From assembly GCA_019914995.1 (NCBI GenBank), contig CM034128.1, positions 4,280,501-4,344,500 of the forward strand: DNA of 64,000 bases. Direction: 5' to 3'. The translations under genes and the position numbers were made by a program. The stretch is from Acanthochlamys bracteata (taxonomy: Eukaryota > Streptophyta > Magnoliopsida > Pandanales > Velloziaceae). Below are positions 50,501 to 64,000 of this stretch, piece by piece (position 1 is the stretch's first letter; every line of letters starts with the position of its first letter). The notes beneath the pieces were generated by a model, which saw only the letters and a program-made list of their open reading frames with translations, was not told where the DNA came from and did no database searches.

Positions 50501-52997
50501 AATTATATAACATTGATACAAAAAATTTTCAGACGGTAACTACTCCAATTAGATATAATATAATATATAATAATAGAGATATAATAATGGAGGCACTTAT
50601 ACATTACTAGGTGTTATTATATTAATGTTGATACCATCTTTATCTTTACTTGATTGTTTGTGTTTTTCATCTCTATTAAATAATCACTACACAATTTAAT
50701 ACATTGTTCTATTTTATCGATATTTTTTAAAATTATTTAAATGTGGTACTAAAAAGATGGTCTATATTATTTAGATGATGGCAATTCCAGAAGAGTTTAT
50801 AATATTTGTGGATCTGAAACTGGTAAAAATAATAACGTTTGATTTTAGTAATGGATGACTATGTCATGATAGTTATGGCTATTTATGATATTATTATAAT
50901 TTTAATTTTCTAAGTCTAAGTTTAAGTGTAAAGTTTGTATTCTTATAAATAGTCATCGTGTCATTAAGATTTTTTTAGATAAAAATGTTTAATCTGCAAA
51001 TTATGTTAATAATCGTATGTCATTAAGGTTCTCAATTATAAAACTGATCTTGAAATTTTATCTATGTATGACAATATAATGGCTATTCTCTAACTTCCTA
51101 ATAAGATTTTTGAATCTGTTATATTCGTAGATTACTAAAATATTAATGAAATAAATTGAATATATATACTTTGAGATGCGTATTTTTTTTATTTTTATCC
51201 TTATTGAAAGGTAGGTTACTGATACTATCATCTTTTGCGACGTTGTATCTCTATTACTAGATATATGACATGAATTAAAATTGCATGTAAGATTTATATC
51301 CCTCACATCTTTAGGAAAGACAAATGTTATTAAAATCCGAATTGACTTACTATTGAACTTGCCACAAATTTAGCATATTATGTAGATAGTTAGATACAAT
51401 GTGACTATGTAAGAGTTATGAGTCAATCTGGAGGAGCTTGAAAATACTGTACTTGTGACAAAAAAAATTAAAATAAAATAGATGGGTAGAAAGCGTTGAA
51501 ATTGTGGATGAAGCCAATACCTCTTTTTCTATAGTACCCTCTCAAACTATCGGGTAAATATGAACGTCAAAATGATATTTAGAATAAGTTTAATAAGATG
51601 AACATGAGTTATCAGTTGCTAAACAGAGAGAACAGTGACAAACCTATTAAAAGATATTCACCAGTAGAGAATAGTTGCAAACATATTATTACTAATTATG
51701 TGTCTCCTCACAAGCTGTTGCCGTCAAATATCATGTTCATTAATCAGATGACTGTTGTTGCTAGCATCAAACAAGAATTGTTTGATCCTAATAGGATTAA
51801 TGTTATTAATGAAGTATAAAGTTTCTTAAGAATTTGATATAGATCCACTACCAGAATTTATTAAAAAAAAGTTAGTTGTAAGTGAGTGTATATGATCATA
51901 TATAAAATAGGTTGAATTGTCGAGGAGTACAAAACATTGTTAGTGGAATACAGATGCTAACAAATCTATAGAGTGAATTATCATGAGATTTTTGCAGCAG
52001 TTTAAAAATCAATAACATAAGATATTACTACTTTAGTAACAAATATTTATTTGGCCCTACAGTAAGTTTATGTAAAGAATGTATTTCTTACTTTTGAATT
52101 AGAAATAAAACTATATGTGGAACTTATACTCACATATAGTATATCAGGAAGAACATATTGTATCTGCAAATTGAAAAGTGCATTATAAAAACTAAACAAC
52201 CACAAAAAACATGGTTTGACAGATTTACTCATAATTTGAAATACTGGTCATATATTACTTTTGAAAAATCATAATGATAAGGCAATGCATTTGATAATTT
52301 ATGTGAATGATATGATTGGTAAAGATAATAATAGAAAAAAAATAGGAGAAGAATTTGTATTTAGCCTCTGAATTTGAAATGAAAGAATTTGGATTGTTGA
52401 AGTATATTATAGACATTAAAGTTAAACAAGGCATTCTTCTATTGCAAAAAATATATATTTTATTTACTTGTTATCAGAGATATAAGTATTGGATTTTAAA
52501 TCAGCTGATATATCAATTATTGAGAATTATAATTTATAAAAGCATCATGATTAGGTCTAAGGATAAATATAAACATTAAGTAGGTATGTTAAAATATCTA
52601 TCATATACTCGTCCTAATATAGTTTGTGCAGTGAGTATTGTATCCAGCTTATATACCCTATGAATACAGATTATATGAAAGATGTGAAGTATAACTATTT
52701 GAATATAGATAAATAAATATATAGATACAAATATGATAGAGGACAAAACAAATAGACAATCTACATATAACTAAGAATTATAAAAAGAAAATTCTTAAAA
52801 GAAATGAATTACTAATAAAATTTTAAAAATAAACTTATAAAAATAAATGCCAAAAATCACACAAAAATTATTTTTTTATTAAAAGAAGTTACTTTCGCTT
52901 TATTACTTTTTAGAGTTAGAGCTAGACGCGACTATATTATAACATCTGCAAAAAGTTTACTTGATAATTTTAAATAATACTTAGAAATTAATTCAAT

Positions 52998-55813
52998 TAG
53001 AGATGTGAAAACAGTCGAGCAGGGCCAAAGAGAACAATCATGCCAGGCTGGCTCGGCCCGGGTGCAAATTTGAGGCCCGGCCCGTTACCCTATTATATTT
53101 ATTTATTTTTAAAATAAAAAATTAAGATTATAAAAAAATCTAAAAATAATTGTAAAAATTATTATTAAATATAAAAATATATTATAAATTTGTAATATGT
53201 ATATAATTATACATTTAAATTTGTACTTGAAATATTTTTATTTAAAAGTAATTTGAAAATTGTTCAGTCAGATTTTTATTGTGAGTTGTATATTGCATTC
53301 TTTTGATTGCAAGTTTTCAGTTTTTCAAACAAGATAGCATTTCAACCATCTCACTAGTAAGTTGTGTTCTACATTCTTCAATTATCCTTCCGGCTGTACG
53401 AAATGTCGATTCTGAAGACACTATTGAGATAAAAATAGTGAAAATATCACATGCTAATTGAGAGAGTACTGGATATCTTATTAAATGTGTCTTTCATCAG
53501 TTCAAACATTAAAACTTTTTAGGGTTTTCATCGTCTTCTACAATGACAGTATCTTTTTCAAAATCTTTGTTCAAGTCCGAAGAAGACTGCATATTGCTTG
53601 AAGTTGAAGATGATGTTGAACTTGAGTCAGGCTTGATGGAGATCAAAGACCAATTGATCGTTTTTTTTTTCTTACTTTGATGAGCTTGTGCCGGTGTCGC
53701 TTGCTGCTGTTGATTTCGCAAATTACCAAATCTAACTTCATAAAGATCATAAACTTCGTATAGCTTATTATGAGCGTTAGTTATTTGCAATTAAATATCA
53801 GAAATATCTAAATACATATCAATATATGTAAGAGTATTGGTAAAATATACAAATTTAAATTTAGGATCTAACATAAATATAAAACAATATAAAAGAGAAA
53901 TATTGACCAATATTTTTTTTAATTTTCTAGTCATTATTGTAACTATAGGTCCAAATAATTCATCTGTTACATGTGAATGTAACATAGTAGCTACATTAAG
54001 AATTGAATGTAAAACTAATGGAGAAGTAGGATAGTAAACACCAGATAATAAAATATTAGCATCATAAAAAGTTTCTAAAAATTATACAAGTATTTCAGTA
54101 ATAATCCAATGAGTTTCAGTAAATATATTGTTACCCATTCTTATATTATAAAAAATCATAAGCACATTTTTATAATCTAAAGTACTTTTTAATATTAAAT
54201 AAGTAGAATTCTATCTTACTCGCATATCAAGGTTGAACTTTCGGGGCTTTAGATGTTCTGCTATTCAATATCTCTTAAATTCAGTTAAATATTAGTTTGA
54301 ACTAGTAATCTGAAAAATAGCAACGCGAATATCATTAATCTTTTCACTTACCAGCTGCATACCTGATTGTATGATCAAGTTGATAATATGGCAAGCACAA
54401 CGTTGATGTAGTAAAATTTCTCCCATATATGAGGTTAGCTCCATCTCAAAAAATCGAATTACTTTGGTATTTGCTGAAGCATTATCTAGGTGATGGAGAC
54501 AATGCGATTGTTTATGCCCTATTTTTTAACTACACTTATAATGCGCTCAGAAATATTTTTATCATATGTGGAATCAATAAGTCTAAAACCAATAATTCTT
54601 TTTTGCATAATCCATTGTGAATCTTAATAATATGCAACAACACTTAAATAATTTTGTTTAGCTCTACCGCTCAAAATATCAGATATTGACGCAATAGAAA
54701 ATTTTAATAAAATTAATTCAGATTTTAATATAGTGCGTATTTTATTGTAATAAGTAATAATATCGCTTTTAGTAGTTGTCCTACTAACTTTTTAAAATTG
54801 TAGACAATATGCTTTTTTAATATGTTCTTCATAAAAAGATGACTCACCAAAATTAATAGGTAAATTCACAGTACAAATCATACGGACAAGAGATTCTCTA
54901 GCTACATTAGAATCATAAGACCAAATATTTACCGAACCATCCGTGTTGAATTGAAGTTGAGTTTGTGAAGGTTCCCTTCCGATTTTTTTTTTGGAAGCAC
55001 ATTTTTTACCATGTGCTATTAAATGTAGGGTTCCTACACTAAAATTAGCAGTTAAAAGTTTTTTGTAAAACTTACATTTCTCTATTTTTGATTTAGTACC
55101 ATCACTTTACACTATATATTTCGTAGTGAAATAGTTTCAGGCTTCAGAAGTTGTGACTTTTGAGCGTTTTGTTGTTATCGATGTCTTGAAGCCGAACTAC
55201 TTCCAACACTTGGAATTAAAGGATTTTCATTGCATCTTTGATGAAAATTTCTTCTTTGTATTGGAGAAACATCATCTCCTTCCTCCATACGGGCAACATT
55301 TATTTCTTTCAAATTTTGATCGTCCATACCATAGTCATCCATATCAAGATTAATAGCACGAAAATTTGGATCCATTTGAAATAACAACTAAAATTATTTA
55401 AGAATTAAAAAAATGTGGATTTAAAAAATAAAGTAACAAAAAATTATTTTTATAATTTTGTATGAGTTTGAGTACAATGAAAATGAGAATTGAGAAAATT
55501 GTGTAAATTGTGAAAAATAAATAAGAATATAATATATTTATAAGTGAAAAGTTGAACTAGAAAAAAATTTAACGTTGAAGCCAACAGTTACCGTTGGCTA
55601 GCATCATGCTGATGTCAGCATGATAGTTATTGTTTAATTTTTTTATCTGATCAACGTTGATCGATCAACGAAATAGTACTAGGCAGGCGGGCCGGCAAAT
55701 TCGGCCCGTCCTGCTTGTAGAATCGGACCAGATCTGTCCAATTCTGTCACTATTCACTGAGCGGGCCTAGATCCGAGCTGGCCCGTTTGGCCTGACTCAT
55801 TTGTGCATCTCTA
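52998..55813 (-). mobile_element. hAT transposon (Ac-like) nested in the copia element
   Basis: 2,816 bp. Ends are TAGAGATG and, at the right, CATCTCTA, its exact inverse. The flanking 8-mers AATTCAAT (52990-52997) and AAGGCAAT (55814-55821) agree at 6 of 8 positions, the target duplication size of hAT elements. Both subterminal regions are rich in GGCCCG-type motifs, unlike the AT-rich interior, as in many plant hATs. A transposase relic lies inside on the minus strand. Confidence 0.85.
53317..55375 (-). pseudogene. hAT transposase relic
   Basis: Read from the ATG at 55375 (MDPNFRAINLDMDDYG) to the TGA at 53317-53319. Recognisable parts, in order: a BED-finger-like stretch (GTLHLIAHGKKCASKK, about 55020), QRCACHIINLIIQSGMQLVS (about 54340-54400), which is the hAT core 'RCAxHxxNLxxQ' block, a LDPKFKF block (about 53860) and the C-terminal dimerisation domain SSESTFRTAGRIIEECRTQL (about 53350-53410). 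At least eight stops or frame changes break it, for example a stop before ITNAHNKLYE near 53790. Close to RICESLEEPER-type domesticated relatives in layout, but clearly non-functional. Confidence 0.8.
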
Positions 55814-56330
55814 AAGGCAATCATGTAAGTTATGTATACGTTGGATGTAAAATCACTTTGGTAAGACGTTTAGTAAGTAGTGAACAAGTTGCTACTTGTA
55901 GTGCATTTTCCAACATAGGTATTATGTTAGTTATAGGCCGAAAAGAAACTTGAGACAAAAATGTATGAGGTAATTATGTGTAGATTCATTCTTTTGAGAA
56001 AGTTATTGCATTCTAATTATATTCTAACTACCATATGAAAGTTATGTTAGGTGATCACCAAGCCAAAGAGTTATTTAGAAAAATTAGTTATTTAATTAGA
56101 CTAACTTTTAAAGAGAGATTATCTACCATTTTGATATTCTATAAATATGTTTCAAATATATGAAAGTTGATATATGACAGCAACAATATGAAAGTAAGAA
56201 AACACTTCTAAGTGAATGACAAAGAGTGCCAATTTGTAAGTCAACTTTATAATCTCACTGCATAATAAATTTTCTTTCGCTGTGATCACACCCCGTGAGA
56301 TTTTTTTATTTTTCTCCATATCTATTTTTG

Positions 56331-57898
56331 TATTTATATGATTATCTTATTTATCTCTAATACTTCAACTTAGATTGAAAGATCCTAATATGTATCAAAT
56401 ATTTCACTATACTATGTTACTGTTTCTACATATCACCGTATTTCTAGCTAAATTCAAGTGATTGAATGAATAGTTGCTCTTTTAAATGACACAAATGAAA
56501 GTTTAAAAAGTTGGAAATGTTAATGAACGTTGTCTTTAGATGAAGACACGATTTGGCAGTATGTTTGAAAAGCGTTTCATTCTAACTTTTTATTTCAAAA
56601 TTTTTAATAAATTTTATATAATATTTTAAAAATTATTTAAATTTTAAATAATAGTTGTATATCATAAGTATTATTATTGTTTAATTTAATTTTTTTTTAG
56701 TTAAAAAATATAGCTCAATTTTAAAATATCATCAAAATATTTTTTATTATAAAAAATTATATTTCATAAAACCCGCAAACATTTCTAAAGTTGTATATGT
56801 TTAATCTATAATAAGAACATATTTTACACTTCATTTTATATCATTCACCATTTCATTTTAATTTTTGATTTCTCAAATAAACTTTCTACAGTACTTTAAG
56901 ATTTTAAAATTTTTTATATATAGTTGTATTATTTTTTAATAAAAAAGTTAAATTTATTTTTTGAAAAGTCGGAAAATATGTTTTAGAAAAACTCGGTGGT
57001 CTAAACAACATCTGAGATAATAGAACACTTTCGACTTGAATCTATTTAAAGTAAATAGATTCAAGTTTAGTTTGAACTTTGAAGGGATTATATTATTTGG
57101 ATAAATATTTAGGAGAGTGCAAGGTTGACAAATTCATATTAATAATAGTAATATTCTTTAAGAGATTTAAAGTATTTTCATTTCATGTCATAGGGTTCAA
57201 GTGGGAAGCAGCAAGATTACAGCTGGAAGAAAGAACGTGTGATCAAATAACAACAAGAAGAAGAAGGACAACAGATTTTTGGTTCCAAGATTCCCCAAAG
57301 AGAAAAGAAAAATAAAAGTTTTGTTAATCGAAAGCAAAGACAATTGAGAGAAAAGAAAAAACATTTTTTTTGTGAGGAGAAAATTCTTGAAAGCTTCTTC
57401 TCGTCAAATTGCTAATAATTATAGTCAAGGAAAGTTCGTCGCTTCTAGGTAATTAGGATCGAACTCGGTTGTGTTTTGTGGTGGACCCTTCCTTTATTTT
57501 CATCCCAATTTTCTTCAATTTAATTAAAAACAATCTTAATAACACACAAATTTGCGTCATGAACCCTTAAAAACAAGATTGCAACTTTAATTTGTACAAA
57601 TTACTTTCTTTTCTTCGCTCATTTCAGAACTCCCACAACCAATTCACTAACAAACATCTAATGTTTCTAACAAAAACCAGAGAAAGATTCAATCTTTCTA
57701 TTAGATTAGTCAAACCATCTTTCCGAAAACCTATGTTTTGAAATCTTGACCCGATCTTTTTTTCTTCCTTTCGTTACAATCTTTGATTGTTAACTAATAC
57801 CCAAGATCCGATCTCGAACCAAAAAGACACTGGAAAGATTCAATCTTTCTGAAAAATTCCAAAATCTTTTTTGGTCCTCTGTGGATTGCTAAAAGTCA
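56331..57898. other. Intergenic DNA and CDPK promoter/5' UTR
   Basis: A MITE-like block lies at 56553-56788. The CDPK leader is probably 57600-57898; it contains the 17-base near-palindrome GAAAGATTCAATCTTTC twice (57682-57698, 57833-57849). No other gene is supported. Confidence 0.5.
56553..56788 (-). repeat. AT-rich MITE copy (Tourist-like family)
   Basis: On the minus strand: AGAAATGTTTGCGGGTT, then TATGAAATATAATTTTTTA. The other end is GGCAGTATGTTTGAAAAGC. Internal blocks match the family. Confidence 0.5.
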
Positions 57899-61272
<3,374 letters not shown>

Positions 61273-61959
61273 ACCGCATTGCTTGAGGAGTCCTACAATG
61301 GAGACAAAAACCAGTAAACTGGTAAGGTTATAGCAGTAGGAATCCATCAATGCAGCATAGAGAGCAAGATAACCTGACTTTGATGTAGGGAGATTGCAGC
61401 CACTGGATACCGAAGGTTATAAATGACCAATTCTGTGCCCTGCACTTTACTGCAGAAGCAGTACTGATGTTGATGCTTTCTCTCTGCTACATTGTATCCT
61501 GGTTTTGCAATTTGTTGCGTTTTGCTGGAATTCTGCGTTCTGTACTAAATGAAACGCCTTAAAACCTTTGTATTGTATCAGCTCCATGTTGATTATCAAC
61601 ACTTTGTAAAGCATAAGCAAGTGTACTTGTTTCAGACACTGCAATGCTGTCTGTGTAACGATACCTAGAAATTTTGTTTCATATCCATCAACTCCTTATC
61701 TGTTTTCATTCTTCTTGCTTTCAAATGAACTGTTCTTAGTTACTTGCTACAACGATCTAAACTCTCTTGATCTTTGATCTCCAGCACCACTAAGTTCTCC
61801 CTGATATCTCTCCGTAGCGAGGCAACTTCACCACTGTTAACCATAGTTTTTGCAATTGTTGAACCAGCAAGCCTGTTTTTCAGCAGTGGAGATAACAAGC
61901 TGCAACCCAGTAAAGGCTTCGACTAGTGAACGAACACCTTTCCATCACCAACAATATGA
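61273..61959. other. CDPK 3' UTR and spacer
   Basis: Sequence to about 61660 reads as the 3' untranslated region of the CDPK gene (unique, T-rich). The rest is spacer up to the INTS3 fragment. No gene. Confidence 0.5.
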
Positions 61960-62560
61960 AAGAACTAGCAATACCTCAAACAATCAAATCTTTCCTCTGT
62001 GTCAAAACTATCTATCACAAGAAGAACTCTAGCATATTCCAAGTAATATCTTATCAATATACTGAGGCGTGAATTCACCATCAGAAGCATTGCAGGCTCA
62101 ACGTGCATCATGTGATCAATCTTTTCATCGAAGAACCACCAGTCATAGAACAAAGCAAGCTCCGCATTAGCTTCAAGGTAGTTCTTTCTGCACACGTTAG
62201 AAGCCAACCGATAACTGCGCATCTCTGCACCGCATTTGTCAACAAAATTCTGAACTTGGTTTCCTTTCCGGACTAATCCTCAATGCAAAATAATGGCTCG
62301 GTATTCTTGTGCAATGCAACTGGGATAGATCACTGAAATCCGGCAAGCAAAACTTTGCCGGAGCAAACAACAAACTTTCTGAACTTGTTTGATTTCTTTA
62401 ACATGAAAACAATCCATGAGCAATCTAACAAGGTGTCTACCAACTTCAATACAGAATCTAAACTGTTCCGGAAGAACTCTAACGCAGAGTTCCATTTTCA
62501 AACTCTTTATCGGGCCTATAACTTTGACCCCGGCGAGTCTGTAATGACTGCAGAGCAAAC
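61960..62560 (-). pseudogene. Fragment pseudogene of Integrator complex subunit 3 (INTS3)
   Basis: INTS3 is part of the Integrator complex that processes snRNA 3' ends. On the minus strand: VIGPIKSLKMELCVRVLPEQ and FRFCIEVGRHLVRLL (about 62530-62425), then, in a shifted frame, DFSDLSQLHCTRIPSHYFAL (about 62345-62285). It then jumps to CRKNYLEANAELALFYDWWF and FDEKIDHMMHVEPAMLLMVN (about 62195-62070). About 100 or more residues expected between the last two blocks are missing. Frameshifts and a stop are present, and the first two blocks run together without an intron. This looks like a partial, possibly processed copy with internal deletions. The intact gene is not in the window. Confidence 0.8.
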
Positions 62561-64000
62561 GAAGGGAAAGGTAGAGAGAGAGAGAGAGAGAGAAAGAAGA
62601 GGGTTACGAACGGCGAAGAACGAAACGAGTTAACAGATTAAACAGTGTAACGACGAAGAGTTAAGATTAAGTTAGAGAGGTTAGGTGGGTTTCTGTTGGA
62701 TACGTTGGAGATATCATTCAAAAGAGTTGGGAGATAGTTGGGTTAGGGAAAAGATAAGTAAAAGGGTTAGAAACAAGAGCAGTAAGAGAGGTAGATAAGT
62801 TAAGAGGGTTAAGTGAGAGCGGGATAAGTTAGCCGAGTCAAGGCAGCTTAGGTTAAGGTGAGGTTGAGTGTAGTCTTACTGGTGGGAGTAGATGGAGACG
62901 AGAGGAATTAAATAGTCAGATAAACGGCGTAGGCGGTGTTTGAGAAACCGCAGAGGGTTCGGTGGACGCTGATTAACTCCGGCGGCGAAAGGATGCTTTG
63001 ATCATGAGAGGAAAATTATGGTTTCCCATTATAAAACAAAACTTCATTTAATTTTTAATCTTTTCAATAAACTTTTACAATATTTAAAAAACTTTAAAAA
63101 TTAAAATATAAATAAAATAAATAAATTTATGTTTAAAATTTTAAAATCAAATTTTAAAAAAAATTATTTACGTTAACCACCTCCGAACGTTCCCTAAGAC
63201 ATTATATTGATTTCTTGCATAATCAGGGCATCAATTTGATGCAATAAAGATATGTGGCCAGTAAACAAGAGGGTACTGATGATTTTACCAAAAAAATTTG
63301 CAGGATTCATTTTTCAAATTTTCAAATTAAAGAAATAGAACTATTTTGAGAAATCAGACAATCATCTGGAGAAGTCTAGAGACGTTAGAAGCTCACAACA
63401 TTTTCATATAAATTCTTTTACTTGCAGAATACACGTTATAATTCACCGACAGGGCATGATCTGCATCGTTTATTTACAACAATCCAACAGTCATGGATAC
63501 TCCATGTAGCAAACAGGTAAGTTTGTCTAAAGATGTAGAGACATCACGCACATTTAAAGCATACCATCATGGCCGCTGCGATTTTCTCCCCCTAGTCCAT
63601 GAAGATGGTAAGTCCTGCTTGGTTGTACTTGAAGAACCCCAGGTTGCTCTAGCAAAAAGATACATAAAGATGAAAGCTAATTAGCAGTTGGTAAAAGAGT
63701 ACAGTTTGCAAATACTAGGGATCCTGGACAAATAACACGTCCGTCACCAATGGATGAGTGAACAAGTCTTAGATTTTGCTATATCCAGAGCATAATATTA
63801 TCAAACCGTGCTAAAATTTAACTTCGATTCATTTTCAAATTAAAAACTGAGAGCACATCATACACGTTTCAGTCTTTCTTCATGGATAAATCATGTCCTT
63901 CAGGCTAAAAGATGAATAGCACCTATGATTCAATTTGAATGAGAGAGCCTAGTGTGATATGACAACAAATTATCAGAAGATCTGGAGGAAATCTATATCA
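62561..64000. other. Right-end intergenic DNA: GA repeat, G-rich tract, MITE
   Basis: A (GA)n microsatellite lies at about 62573-62592. 62640-62900 is rich in G, A and T but poor in C on the plus strand, with several GGGTTA/GGTTAG motifs. A MITE-like AT block lies at 63017-63198. The 63-codon frame at 63493-63684 has no recognisable homologue. No gene is supported. Confidence 0.5.
63017..63198 (-). repeat. AT-rich MITE copy (Tourist-like family), eroded
   Basis: On the minus strand: TAGGGAACGTTCGGAGGTGG, then A/T blocks to about 63020. The inner part matches the family only loosely. Confidence 0.4.

Larger units (their letters stand above)
50500..56330 (+). mobile_element. Decayed Ty1/copia LTR retrotransposon, interrupted by a hAT element
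   Basis: A fossil. Plus-strand pieces in the expected order resemble copia polyprotein: a stretch before the reverse transcriptase (about 51650-51820), reverse transcriptase (about 52050-52330) and the region joining reverse transcriptase to RNase H (about 52580-52680). It is clearly broken, with well over ten interruptions, so it is old. The hAT element at 52998-55813 sits inside it, and sequence to the right (55822 to about 56330) may be the 3' remainder including LTR-like DNA. I could not recognise matching LTRs, so both ends are approximate. Confidence 0.6.

Noticed and set aside
63493-63684. 63-codon plus-strand open frame near the right edge
   Set aside because: No recognisable domain, and no splice partners visible before the window ends.

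Overview
The window is nuclear DNA from a flowering plant, most likely a eudicot. It has AT-rich intergenic sequence, genes split by short GT-AG introns, and plant-specific families (GRAS, VND-type NAC, NPH3/BTB, calcium-dependent protein kinase, STOP1-type zinc finger, plastid prephenate aminotransferase). The species cannot be named from the sequence. I rebuilt exon models by matching splice sites and reading phase against remembered family sequences. No alignment or transcript data were available.

Layout. 0-12 kb: a decayed tandem copy of prephenate aminotransferase runs off the left edge, followed by the intact gene (PAT, minus, 10 exons, 466 aa) and the tRNA CCA-adding enzyme (minus, about 16 exons, about 570 aa). 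13-20 kb: an intron-bearing pseudogene of the N-terminal part of a DExH7-type RNA helicase, then unassigned coding-like pieces and AT-rich DNA. 21-23 kb: a single-exon GRAS regulator with an EAR-like repressor motif. 25-36 kb: three minus-strand genes, namely a CCDC47/DUF1682 ER-membrane protein with a 3 kb intron holding a transposon and a LINE fragment, PAM16 of the mitochondrial import motor, and a STOP1-like zinc-finger factor. 37-47 kb: a long-hairpin MITE just upstream of STOP1, a 77-bp tandem repeat, an NPH3/BTB gene (minus) and a VND7-like NAC gene (plus). 50-56 kb: a decayed Ty1/copia retrotransposon split by a decayed hAT transposon. 57-62 kb: a group I CDPK (plus, 7 exons), followed by a fragment pseudogene of Integrator subunit 3.

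The functional genes are ordinary, unrelated housekeeping and regulatory genes; nothing suggests a cluster or pathway unit. The striking feature is repeat biology. One AT-rich Tourist-like MITE family, with GTTTGG-type inverted ends and a TWA target duplication where it can be seen, appears about 14-15 times in 64 kb. There is also a young-looking 407-bp hairpin MITE in the STOP1 upstream region. Three host gene fragments (PAT copy, DExH helicase, INTS3) are pseudogenes. I found no CRISPR array, operon, tRNA or rRNA gene, and no convincing new biological system.
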